Below are positions 1 to 5,920 of a stretch of 8,915 bases of DNA, piece after piece. Position numbers and translations under genes: made by a program. The stretch covers positions 1 to 8,915 of the forward strand of contig DATLGB010000014.1 of assembly GCA_035540675.1 (NCBI GenBank), given 5' to 3'. The stretch comes from DATLGB01 sp035540675. GTDB taxonomy: Bacteria; Actinomycetota; Thermoleophilia; Solirubrobacterales; Solirubrobacteraceae. The first letter of the stretch is position 1. Each line of letters starts with the position of its first letter. Under the pieces are notes generated by a model, which was given only the letters and a program-made list of their open reading frames with translations, was not told the DNA's origin and made no database searches.

Positions 1-957
1 CCACCGCGGCGCCCACTCGAGCCGCTCGCGCGCCTTCGCCGAGTCCAGGCGCAGCAGCGGCGACTCCTTGCCCGCGTCGGCATCGGGCTCGACGCGCGCG
101 TCGAGCTCCGGCCAGCGCTCGCGCACGCGCTCGACCACCCAGGACACCGGCCGCTCGTCGCCGGCCGCAGGGCCGAAGTTCCACGCCTCGTCGAAGCCGC
201 CGCCGGCGCCGGTGTCCAGCAGCGCCTCCGCCAGCACGAGGTAGCCCGACAGCGGGTTGAGGACGTGCTGCCACGGACGGACGGCGTCCGGGTTGCGCAG
301 CACGACCGGCTCGCCCGCCAGCGCCGCGCGCATCACGTCCGGCAGCAGCCGGTCGCTGCCCCAGTCGCCGCCGCCGATCACGTTGCCGGCGCGGGCGGTC
401 GCGACGGCGACGCCGCGGTCGGCCAGCACGGTCTGGCGGAAGGCGGCGGCCACCAGCTCCTGGCCCGCCTTGGACGCCGAGTAGGGGTCCTTCCCGCCCA
501 GCGGGTCGTGCTCGCGCATGGGGCGGCCCGACTCGACGTCGCGGTAGCACTTGTCGCTGGTCACCACGAGCGCGGCGGTCGTGCAACTGGGCAGCGCGCC
601 GAGGACGTTGGCGGTGCCCGTGACGTTGACGGCGAACGACTCCGCGGGGGCGGCGAGCGACCGGCGCACGATCGCCTGCGCCGCCATGTGGATGACCAGC
701 GTGGGCTGCGCCGCCCGGATCGCCGCTGCGACCGCGTCCGCGTCGCGGACGTCGACCTCGTGCTCGCCGTCGAGCACGTCGGCAACGCGCGCGAGCTCGT
801 ACAGCGACGGCACGCTCGGCGGCGGCCCGGCGAGCCCGTGCACGGACGCGCCGAGCTCGGCCAGCCACAGCGCCAGCCACGCGCCCTTGAAGCCCGTGTG
901 GCCGGTCAGCAGGACCCGGCGGCCGCGCCAGGACGCCGGATCCGGCTGCGCGGCCAC
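1..957 (-). CDS. rfbG: CDP-glucose 4,6-dehydratase (3' end beyond window)
   Basis: Extended short-chain dehydrogenase that by family converts CDP-D-glucose to CDP-4-keto-6-deoxyglucose in the cytoplasm, using bound NAD+; this is the entry step to 3,6-dideoxyhexoses and related sugars. Reading the minus strand from GTG at 957 gives 319 residues, still open at base 1; the family is roughly 350-360 residues, so only the last few dozen are missing. Visible motifs: nucleotide-binding GHTGFKG (19-25), VIHMAAQ (88-94), catalytic-region TSDKCY (133-138), Y159-x3-K163 in DPYSASK, then ARAGNVIGGGDW and RPWQHVLNPLSGY, which are typical of RfbG rather than of GMD or RmlB. A GGAGG at 974-970, inside the end of gmd, lies 12 bases before the GTG, a somewhat long spacing. 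The start is 8 bases beyond the gmd stop, so the two are almost certainly cotranscribed. Subfamily call fairly secure; the final sugar cannot be deduced. Confidence 0.88.
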   Translation of the reverse strand, partial: MAAQPDPASWRGRRVLLTGHTGFKGAWLALWLAELGASVHGLAGPPPSVPSLYELARVADVLDGEHEVDVRDADAVAAAIRAAQPTLVIHMAAQAIVRRSLAAPAESFAVNVTGTANVLGALPSCTTAALVVTSDKCYRDVESGRPMREHDPLGGKDPYSASKAGQELVAAAFRQTVLADRGVAVATARAGNVIGGGDWGSDRLLPDVMRAALAGEPVVLRNPDAVRPWQHVLNPLSGYLVLAEALLDTGAGGGFDEAWNFGPAAGDERPVSWVVERVRERWPELDARVEPDADAGKESPLLRLDSAKARERLEWAPRW

Positions 958-965
958 GGGCGCGG

Positions 966-1931
966 TCAGCCTCCGAGCAGCTTGAGGTCGGCGTCGACCA
1001 TCAGCCGCGTGAGCTCCTCGAAGCTCGTCCGCGGCTCCCAGCCGAGCCGGCTCTTGGCCTTGGCGCAGTCGCCGACGAGCAGGTCGACCTCGGCCGGCCG
1101 CTTGAACTGGTCGTCGATGACGACGTGGTCCTGCCAGTTGGGGATCCCGGCCTGGTCGAAGGCGATCTCGACGAGGCGCTGCACGGTGTGGGTCTCGCCC
1201 GTGGCGATGACGTAGTCCTCCGGCGTGTCCTGCTGGAGCATCAGCCACATCGCCTCGACGTAGTCCTTGGCGTAGCCCCAGTCGCGCTTGGCGTCGAGGT
1301 TGCCGAGGCGGACCTCCTTGCGCAGCCCGAGCTTGATCGCCGCCGCGTGCCAGGTCACCTTGCGGGTGACGAACTCCAGCCCGCGGCGCGGGCTCTCGTG
1401 GTTGAACAGGATCCCCGAGCAGGCGAACAGGTCGTAGGACTCGCGGTAGTTGACCGTGATGAAGTGGCCGTAGACCTTCGCGACGCCGTACGGCGAGCGC
1501 GGGTAGAACGGCGTCGTCTCGGTCTGCGGCGTCTCGAGCACCTTGCCGAACATCTCCGAGCTCGACGCCTGGTAGAAGCGCGCCTCCGGGCACACCTCGC
1601 GCACCGCCTCGAGGATGCGCGTCACGCCGACGCCGGTGAACTCCGCCGTCAGCGTCGGCTGGATCCACGAGACGGCGACGAAGCTCATGGCGGCGAGGTT
1701 GTAGATCTCGTCCGGCTTGGAGGCGCGCAGCGCGTCCACCAGCGAGCGCTGGTCGAGCAGGTCGGCCTGGTGCAGCGTGATGCGGTCGCGCAGGTGCTCG
1801 ATGCGGTCGAACTTCTCCGTCGAGGACCGGCGCACCATGCCGTGCACCTCGTAGCCCTTGTCGAGCAACAGCTCGGCGAGGTACGAGCCGTCCTGTCCGG
1901 TGATCCCGGTGATCAGCGCGGTCTTGGGCAT
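966..1931 (-). CDS. gmd: GDP-mannose 4,6-dehydratase
   Basis: Converts GDP-D-mannose to GDP-4-keto-6-deoxy-D-mannose, precursor of GDP-fucose, GDP-rhamnose, GDP-perosamine and similar 6-deoxy sugars. The protein is 321 residues from the ATG at 1931. It shows the glycine-rich GITGQDGSYLAE (9-20), QASSSEMFG (121-129) with Ser124 and Glu126, Y148-x3-K152 in SPYGVAK, NHESPRRG (177-184) and NLDAKRDWGYAKDYVEAM (211 on). Spacing of the Ser/Glu/Tyr/Lys set matches the Thr-Glu-Tyr-Lys set known for E. coli GMD. It is slightly shorter than many GMDs (about 340-370). An in-frame ATG at 1967 would add 12 residues, but the chosen ATG overlaps the preceding stop as TGATG and puts the Rossmann strand at residue 4, as usual for the family. 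It is third in the four-gene operon and probably translationally coupled to the epimerase. No GDP-fucose synthase is clearly present; the neighbouring epimerase is a candidate for the next step. Confidence 0.93.
   Translation of the reverse strand: MPKTALITGITGQDGSYLAELLLDKGYEVHGMVRRSSTEKFDRIEHLRDRITLHQADLLDQRSLVDALRASKPDEIYNLAAMSFVAVSWIQPTLTAEFTGVGVTRILEAVREVCPEARFYQASSSEMFGKVLETPQTETTPFYPRSPYGVAKVYGHFITVNYRESYDLFACSGILFNHESPRRGLEFVTRKVTWHAAAIKLGLRKEVRLGNLDAKRDWGYAKDYVEAMWLMLQQDTPEDYVIATGETHTVQRLVEIAFDQAGIPNWQDHVVIDDQFKRPAEVDLLVGDCAKAKSRLGWEPRTSFEELTRLMVDADLKLLGG
970..974 (-). promoter_or_regulatory. Ribosome binding site for the rfbG-like gene
   Basis: GGAGG on the minus strand, within the last codons of gmd and 12 bases before the GTG at 957. 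No ATG, GTG or TTG in the same frame lies closer to it; a CTG directly abuts it and would leave no spacer. It therefore supports the GTG as start. Confidence 0.5.
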
Positions 1932-2899
1932 CAGGTCGTTGTCACTCCTTGTTGTTCGCGAAGCCACGCCGCCGTCTGCTCGATGCCCTCGCGGACCCCG
2001 ATCTTCGCCTTCCAGCCGAGCAGCCGCTCGGCCTTCTCGACGCTCGGCCAGCGCCGCACGACGTCCACCTCGAACGTCGGCAGGTGCTCAAACGAGAGAT
2101 CGTCGGGAGAGTTGCCCACCGCCTCCCAGCAGATGCGGGCGATCTCGGCCACCGTCAGCTCGTCGGAGGCCGAGATGTTGAAGTCCTCGTTGACCGCGGC
2201 GTCGGAGGCCGTGGCGGTCACGATGCCGTCGGCGATGTCGTCGACGTGGGTCAGGGTGCGGGTGTGCTCGCCCGTGCCGAAGATGGGCAGCGGCTTGAGG
2301 CCGAGCAGCGACTTCTTGATCAGGTCCGGGACCGCGTGCGCGATGCCCGGCTCGTCCTCGGGCATCTCGCCCGGCCCGTAGGCGTTGAACGGGCGGCAGA
2401 TCGTGTACTGCAGCCCGTGCTCGTCGTGCGCCGCCCGGCAGTAGATCTCGCCCGTGAGCTTGGAGAACCCGTACGCCGACCGCGGCACGGGGCAGCGGTC
2501 GAGGTACTCCTCGGTGGTCGGGAACTCCTCCGCGCGCTCGAACACCATGCTCGACGACACGTAGGTGAACCGCTCCACGTCCTCGTCCAGCGCCGCCCGG
2601 ATCACCGCGTTGTAGAGCGCGTTGTTGACCTCGGTCAGCGTGTGCGGGAGCTTGTGGAAGTTGGCGATCCCACCGACGATCGCCGCCAGGTGGATCACGC
2701 GCGTGCAGCCGGCGGTCGCCTTGCGCGCCTCCGACAACTGGCGCAGGTCGCCCGTGTGGACCTCACAGCCCTCGCGGATCCACTGCGGCGCCTCCCGCTG
2801 GTCGGAGACCCGGACCTCGAAGCGGGGATCGCGCAGGAGCCGGCGGACGACGGCCTGGCCGATCGTCCCGGCCCCGCCGGTGACGAGCACGCGGTTCAT
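1931..2899 (-). CDS. NAD-dependent epimerase/dehydratase (extended SDR)
   Basis: A 322-residue extended short-chain dehydrogenase/reductase that acts on a nucleotide-linked sugar in the cytoplasm; exact substrate not determined. It has a Rossmann motif TGGAGTIG (7-14), with Thr where Phe is usual in GGAGFIG, then GDLRQ (50-54), VIHLAAIVGG (68-77), VSSSMVF (114-120) and the catalytic pair Y143-x3-K147 in SAYGFSK. RPFNAYGPGEMP and the THVDDIADGI segment follow, as in UDP-glucose 4-epimerase and GDP-mannose 3,5-epimerase relatives. The VGGI after the HLAA motif and the NN pair at 92-93 recall the GDP-mannose 3,5-epimerase/GDP-fucose synthase side of the family. Lying directly before gmd with overlapping stop and start, it could epimerise or reduce the GMD product, but this is inference. 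The ATG at 2899 has no good Shine-Dalgarno; it follows the dehydrogenase gene after 51 bases. Confidence 0.85.
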   Translation of the reverse strand: MNRVLVTGGAGTIGQAVVRRLLRDPRFEVRVSDQREAPQWIREGCEVHTGDLRQLSEARKATAGCTRVIHLAAIVGGIANFHKLPHTLTEVNNALYNAVIRAALDEDVERFTYVSSSMVFERAEEFPTTEEYLDRCPVPRSAYGFSKLTGEIYCRAAHDEHGLQYTICRPFNAYGPGEMPEDEPGIAHAVPDLIKKSLLGLKPLPIFGTGEHTRTLTHVDDIADGIVTATASDAAVNEDFNISASDELTVAEIARICWEAVGNSPDDLSFEHLPTFEVDVVRRWPSVEKAERLLGWKAKIGVREGIEQTAAWLREQQGVTTT

Positions 2900-2950
2900 A
2901 GCGGCGTGGGAGGCTAGCCCGTCGACCGCGCGCGGCGCCGCCCGCGAGAG

Positions 2951-4201
2951 CTACAGCTGCAGCGCCCGCGCGTCCTCGAGCCGGCGGGTGACGCCCCGCA
3001 GGTCGAGCGTCACCGGCGCGGTGCGGACGATCTCCGCGTGGTCGACGCCCGGGTGCGCCGTCACGATCACGGCGAGGTCGCAGCCGGCGGCGGCCTTGAC
3101 GGCGTCCTCCACGTGCGTGAGGCCGTACACCGGCAGCTCGGGCACGAACGGGTCGTGGTAGGAGACGTCGCCGCCGCGCTCGCGCACCAGGCGCATGATC
3201 TTCAGCGCCGGCGACTCGCGCATGTCGCCCACGCCGGCCTTGTAGGCGACGCCGAACACGAGGACCTTCGAGTCCTTCACCGGCTTGCCGGCGTCGTTGA
3301 GCGCGCGCTCGATCTTCTCCAGGCAGTAGTACGGCATGTGCTGGTTGACCTTGCCGGCGAGCTCGATGAACTCCGTCGACATGTCGTACTCGCGCGCCTT
3401 CCAGGTCAGGTAGAACGGGTCGACCGGCAGGCAGTGGCCGCCCATGCCGGGGCCCGGCTCGAAGCGCATGAACCCGAACGGCTTCGTCGCGGCGGCGTCG
3501 ATGACCTCCCAGACGTCGATGTCCATGCGGTCGCACAGGATCGCCAGCTCGTTGACGAGCGCGATGTTCACCGAGCGGAAGATGTTCTCGAGCAGCTTCG
3601 ACAGCTCCGCCACCTCGGGCTTGGAGACCGGCACGACCTGCTCGCAGATCAGCTCGTAGACGTCGACCGCGCGCTGTGTGCACTCCGCCGTGAGCCCGCC
3701 GACCACCTTCGGCGTGTTGCGGATGTTGAAGCGCTCGTTGCCGGGATCGACGCGCTCCGGCGAGAAGGCGAGGTTGAAGTCCCGCCCGGCGACGAGGCCC
3801 GACTCCTCGAGCAACGGCACGAGGTTCTCGCGCGTGGTGCCGGGATACGTCGTCGACTCGAGGATCACGACCTGGCCGGCCTTGATCACGCCGGCCAGCG
3901 ACCGCGTCGCGCCCAGCAGCGGCCCGAGGTCCGGCTCGCGGTTCGTGTTCAGCGGCGTCGGGACGCAGACGAGGATCGCGTCGACCTCGTGCAGCTCGAC
4001 CAGGCGCGTCGTGAACTGGATGCGCCCGTCGACCGCGCGCAGCGCGTCGTCCGGTATGTCCTCGATGTGCGAGTTGCCGTTGCGCAGGCTCTCGACCTTG
4101 GCCGGGTCCACGTCGACCCCGATCACGTGCTGGCCCGCCTCCGCGAAGGTGACGGCCAGGGGAAGGCCCACGTAGCCGAGGCCGACGATGCCGATGCTCA
4201 T
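2951..4201 (-). CDS. Nucleotide sugar 6-dehydrogenase, UDP-GlcNAc dehydrogenase type
   Basis: NAD+-dependent four-electron oxidation of C6 of a UDP-sugar to a uronic acid, in the cytoplasm. The 416-residue protein has the N-terminal GLGYVG nucleotide-binding motif (7-12), a VCVPTPLN segment, ESTTYPGTT, FSPERVDPGN (Glu149), NTPKVVGG, the central helix Lys202/Asn206 in SKLLEN, the catalytic Cys257 in GMGGHCLPVDPFYLTWKA, and a C-terminal VFGVAYKAGVGDMRESPAL. FSPERxDPGN with the PFYLTWKA stretch after the Cys fits the WbpA/WbpO/TviB group (UDP-GlcNAc or UDP-GalNAc dehydrogenases) better than classic UDP-glucose Ugd; the substrate is not proven. The ATG at 4252 would add 17 Pro/Arg-rich residues before the Rossmann strand, so I prefer the ATG at 4201; neither has a clear Shine-Dalgarno. 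It is first in the minus-strand operon, divergent from the sigma-factor genes. Confidence 0.9.
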   Translation of the reverse strand: MSIGIVGLGYVGLPLAVTFAEAGQHVIGVDVDPAKVESLRNGNSHIEDIPDDALRAVDGRIQFTTRLVELHEVDAILVCVPTPLNTNREPDLGPLLGATRSLAGVIKAGQVVILESTTYPGTTRENLVPLLEESGLVAGRDFNLAFSPERVDPGNERFNIRNTPKVVGGLTAECTQRAVDVYELICEQVVPVSKPEVAELSKLLENIFRSVNIALVNELAILCDRMDIDVWEVIDAAATKPFGFMRFEPGPGMGGHCLPVDPFYLTWKAREYDMSTEFIELAGKVNQHMPYYCLEKIERALNDAGKPVKDSKVLVFGVAYKAGVGDMRESPALKIMRLVRERGGDVSYHDPFVPELPVYGLTHVEDAVKAAAGCDLAVIVTAHPGVDHAEIVRTAPVTLDLRGVTRRLEDARALQL

Positions 4202-4316
4202 GGCGCGCGAGGGTAGCGATGGCGCAGGTTCCACGGGCGCGCGATACCTCATGAACGGGCGCGGTGCCGGACTGCTGTCAGCGCGCGGTCGTGCGCTGGA
4301 CCGATGTCCGGCGGAC

Positions 4317-4337
4317 GAATCCTTTCAATCAAGATTC
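4317..4337. promoter_or_regulatory. Inverted repeat, candidate operator or promoter element
   Basis: GAATC at 4317-4321 and its exact reverse complement GATTC at 4333-4337 are separated by 11 bases, inside the A/T-richer island. On the minus strand the same stretch reads GGAAT (4338-4334), 16 bases, then CGTC (4317-4314). That resembles the GGAA(C/T)-N16-CGTC layout of many ECF sigma promoters and faces the nucleotide-sugar operon. Short motifs arise by chance, so this is a weak candidate. Confidence 0.25.
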
Positions 4338-4401
4338 CCCTAGCACTCGCCGCTGATGTCGGACGTAGGCGTCGCCGGAGGGGCGGCGCGGCTCGGAAGG
4401 T

Positions 4402-4406
4402 GAGGG
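4402..4406 (+). promoter_or_regulatory. Ribosome binding site before the small coupled gene
   Basis: GAGGG, within a longer AAGGTGAGGG stretch, lies 10 bases before the GTG at 4417. It is the only good Shine-Dalgarno near the start of the small gene. It also sits 5 bases from an out-of-frame ATG at 4412, so it does not settle the start uniquely. Confidence 0.4.
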
Positions 4407-4416
4407 ACACGATGCA

Positions 4417-4665
4417 GTGGAGGGGGTCCGGCGGCGTGCCGCCGTGCCGTCATCCGCAGGGATGGCGGCAGACGACGCAGCCTGGGCGCGCGTGCGCGCC
4501 GTGCTCGAGGCGCATCCGGACGAGCTCGAGGAGCTCCGGGTGCTGACCGCGACGTGGGACGCGCCGCGCCGCGCGGCGCTGCTGGCGCGCGCGGCGGAGC
4601 ACGCCGAGGCGGGCGCGCCGCCGCAGGCGGTGTGGGTGCTGGCGCTGGGAGACCTCCTGCCGTGA
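4417..4665 (+). CDS. Small helical protein coupled to the sigma factor, function unknown
   Basis: I do not recognise this 82-residue protein. From about residue 16 it is rich in Ala, Glu, Leu and Arg and looks fully alpha-helical, with the acidic run HPDELEEL followed by an RRAALLARAAEHAEAG helix. It has no Cys, signal peptide or membrane segment, so it should be cytoplasmic. Third positions are nearly all G or C throughout, which supports real coding. Its TGA (4663-4665) overlaps the GTG start (4662-4664) of the sigma factor, indicating translational coupling and a likely shared function, such as a binding partner; that role is inference. The GTG at 4417 is chosen for its Shine-Dalgarno. An in-frame ATG at 4462, giving 67 residues and starting exactly where the helical part begins, is a serious alternative but has no spaced ribosome binding site. 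Confidence 0.65.
   Translation: MEGVRRRAAVPSSAGMAADDAAWARVRAVLEAHPDELEELRVLTATWDAPRRAALLARAAEHAEAGAPPQAVWVLALGDLLP
4647..4651 (+). promoter_or_regulatory. Ribosome binding site for the sigma-factor gene
   Basis: GGGAG lies 10 bases before the GTG at 4662 and inside the end of the upstream small gene. It supports the GTGA overlap start over other in-frame starts further upstream. Confidence 0.45.
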
Positions 4666-5822
4666 CCGAGGTCGTCCTGAGCGCGGAGCAGCACTTCGAG
4701 GCGCTGCGCGGGCCGGTCTGGGCGCGCTTCCGCGCGCGCCACGCCGTGTTCACGCGCGACCGCTTCGAGGACGCCTACCAGGAGTTCTGGGCCCGCGAGC
4801 TGCAGCGCGCGGCGGACGGCCGGCCCAGCCGCGCGGCCGCGCCGGTCGCGTTCGTCACCGAGGCGGTGCACCGCGTCCTCATCGACGAGGGTCGCGCCCG
4901 CGCCCGCGGCCTCGCCCGCGACGAGAAGTCCGGCCTCGGCGTCGGTGCGCTCGACGACCACCTCGACCTCGCGGCCGGCGCCGACGTCGCCGCCGACGCC
5001 CGCTACGAGGCGACGGTCCACAAGGTCCTGGCCCTCGTCCGCGAGCAACTGACCGACCGCGAGCTGCAGGTGTTCGTGGCCTGCTTTCTGTACCTGCAGT
5101 CGACGGAGGCCGCAGCCGCGGCGCTCGGGCTCTCGCCGCCGCGCGTCAAGAAGGACCGCAAGCGGATCGCCGAGAAGTGCGGCGCCGCGGTCTGGCCCGT
5201 CCTGCTGGGCGAGCTCGATTGCTGCGGCGCCGCCACGACCGACAAGAGCTTCGCCGGAGCCATCGAGGCAATGGCCGACCATGTGGAGGACTGCCCGCAG
5301 TGCGCAGGGCTGCGGCGCGGTGCGCTGGCGGTGATCGGCCCGGTCGAGCTGCTGGCGCTGGCGCCCGGCGACGGCGGCGGCGTGCTCGATCTGGTGGCGG
5401 CCCGCGTCCTCGAGGCGCTGCACCGGACGACGGAGGTCCTCGTCGCCGTTCCGCCCGCCGGTCGCGGCGCCGCGGTCGCCGGTGTGGCCGCGGTGGCCCT
5501 GGCCGGCGGCGCCGCCGGCACGGGCGCGGTCGGCACGCCGGACCGCGAACCCCGTCCCGCCGCCAAGCTGCTGCGGTCGGTGCCGGTGCGACCGGCTCCG
5601 ACGCCGGCGGCCACGCCCGCGGCGACGCCGCAGACCATCGTCCGCTCGCGTCCGGTGCCGCAGCGCAAGCCGCCCCCGCCGCGCCGCAGGCCGCGCCCGG
5701 CCGCAACGGCAGTCGCAGTCGCCACCGCCGCGGCTACGGCGCCGCCGCGCGCACCGCCCGCCGCGGCGGCGCCCGCGCCCGCGAGTTCGCCCACCGGCGA
5801 ATTCGGCTTCGAGCGCGACTAG
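4662..5822 (+). CDS. Sigma-70 family factor fused to zinc anti-sigma motif, membrane segment and Pro-rich tail
   Basis: A 386-residue protein with an unusual architecture. Residues about 10-85 resemble sigma region 2 (DRFEDAYQEFWARE at 33-46, then FVTEAVHRVLIDEGRARAR). Residues about 118-172 form a region 4 helix-turn-helix (LTDRELQVF, then AAAALGLSPPRVKKDRKRI). Next come Cys187-Cys188 and H207-x3-C211-x2-C214 (HVEDCPQC), the signature spacing of zinc-binding anti-sigma (ZAS) domains. An Ala/Gly/Val-rich segment (about 269-291) could cross the membrane, though its hydrophobicity is modest. The last 95 residues are Pro/Ala/Arg-rich, probably disordered, ending in EFGFERD. Known: ECF sigma factors are often held by separate ZAS anti-sigma proteins. 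Inferred: sigma and inhibitor are here one self-controlled chain. The tail is basic, so an extracytoplasmic position is uncertain. The sigma regions are divergent, but I favour a sigma-70-like role. Confidence 0.78.
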   Translation: MTEVVLSAEQHFEALRGPVWARFRARHAVFTRDRFEDAYQEFWARELQRAADGRPSRAAAPVAFVTEAVHRVLIDEGRARARGLARDEKSGLGVGALDDHLDLAAGADVAADARYEATVHKVLALVREQLTDRELQVFVACFLYLQSTEAAAAALGLSPPRVKKDRKRIAEKCGAAVWPVLLGELDCCGAATTDKSFAGAIEAMADHVEDCPQCAGLRRGALAVIGPVELLALAPGDGGGVLDLVAARVLEALHRTTEVLVAVPPAGRGAAVAGVAAVALAGGAAGTGAVGTPDREPRPAAKLLRSVPVRPAPTPAATPAATPQTIVRSRPVPQRKPPPPRRRPRPAATAVAVATAAATAPPRAPPAAAAPAPASSPTGEFGFERD

Positions 5823-5823
5823 G

Positions 5824-5839
5824 GGACCCAGAGGGGTCC
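5824..5839 (+). terminator. Short hairpin directly after the sigma-factor stop
   Basis: GGACCC (5824-5829) and GGGTCC (5834-5839) form a perfect 6-bp stem with a 4-base AGAG loop, beginning one base after the TAG. No T-run follows. It may work with the larger hairpin just downstream; alone it is weak. Confidence 0.3.
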
Positions 5840-5848
5840 GAATCCTCC

Positions 5849-5886
5849 CGGCCGTGCCGTCCCCATGACGGGGAGCGGCCCGGCCG
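5849..5886 (+). terminator. Large imperfect hairpin between sigma-factor and secreted-protein genes
   Basis: The core stem is GCCG-TCCCC (5856-5864) with GGGGA-CGGC (5870-5879), a bulged G at 5875 and an ATGAC loop. An outer CGGCC/GGCCG stem (5849-5853 with 5882-5886) continues across a small internal loop. There is no T-tract, common for actinobacterial terminators. It lies 34 bases before the secreted-protein start, so it could instead be a 5' leader structure or an attenuator. Confidence 0.45.
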
Positions 5887-5908
5887 TCCACCGTACGACC
5901 AATCAATG

Positions 5909-5913
5909 AAAGG
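5909..5913 (+). promoter_or_regulatory. Ribosome binding site deciding the secreted-protein start
   Basis: AAAGG sits 7 bases before the ATG at 5921. The in-frame ATG at 5906 lies directly before this site and has no Shine-Dalgarno of its own, so the start at 5921 is preferred. Confidence 0.5.
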
Positions 5914-5920
5914 CGCAGGG

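Larger units (their letters stand above)
4202..4416. promoter_or_regulatory. Divergent intergenic region
   Basis: About 215 bases without a supported gene, between the divergent dehydrogenase and small-protein starts. Promoters for both the nucleotide-sugar operon and the sigma-factor operon should lie here. The one clearly A/T-richer patch of the region is around 4317-4345. I see no convincing housekeeping -35/-10 pair on either strand. Confidence 0.5.

Noticed and set aside
1932..1967. Upstream start for gmd at 1967
   Set aside because: The 12 extra residues are polar, not part of the family fold, and the TGATG overlap at 1929-1933 gives a natural coupled start.
265..4216. Long plus-strand open frames opposite the nucleotide-sugar operon (265-1215, 1125-2381, 1949-2917, 3038-4216)
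   Set aside because: They mirror well-recognised minus-strand enzymes and have Arg/Ala/Val-rich translations without family motifs.
4202..4252. Upstream start for the 6-dehydrogenase at 4252
   Set aside because: It would place a Pro/Arg-rich stretch before the Rossmann strand; the family normally begins within a few residues of GxGYVG.
4304..4546. 80-residue frame, or a 44-residue version from the ATG at 4412 with a well-spaced GAGGG
   Set aside because: The translation is Arg/Ser/Gly-rich with no motif and it overlaps the better-supported small gene in another frame. A leader peptide role for the ATG at 4412 cannot be excluded but is not supported.
4329..5906. 525-residue open frame on the minus strand opposite the sigma factor
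   Set aside because: Arg/Gly-rich antisense artefact; the plus-strand frames have coupled starts, ribosome binding sites and sigma-like motifs.
5177..5920. N-terminal extension of the secreted-protein frame back to 5177
   Set aside because: It runs through the sigma-factor gene in another frame, is Arg-rich, and would bury the signal peptide that begins at 5921.
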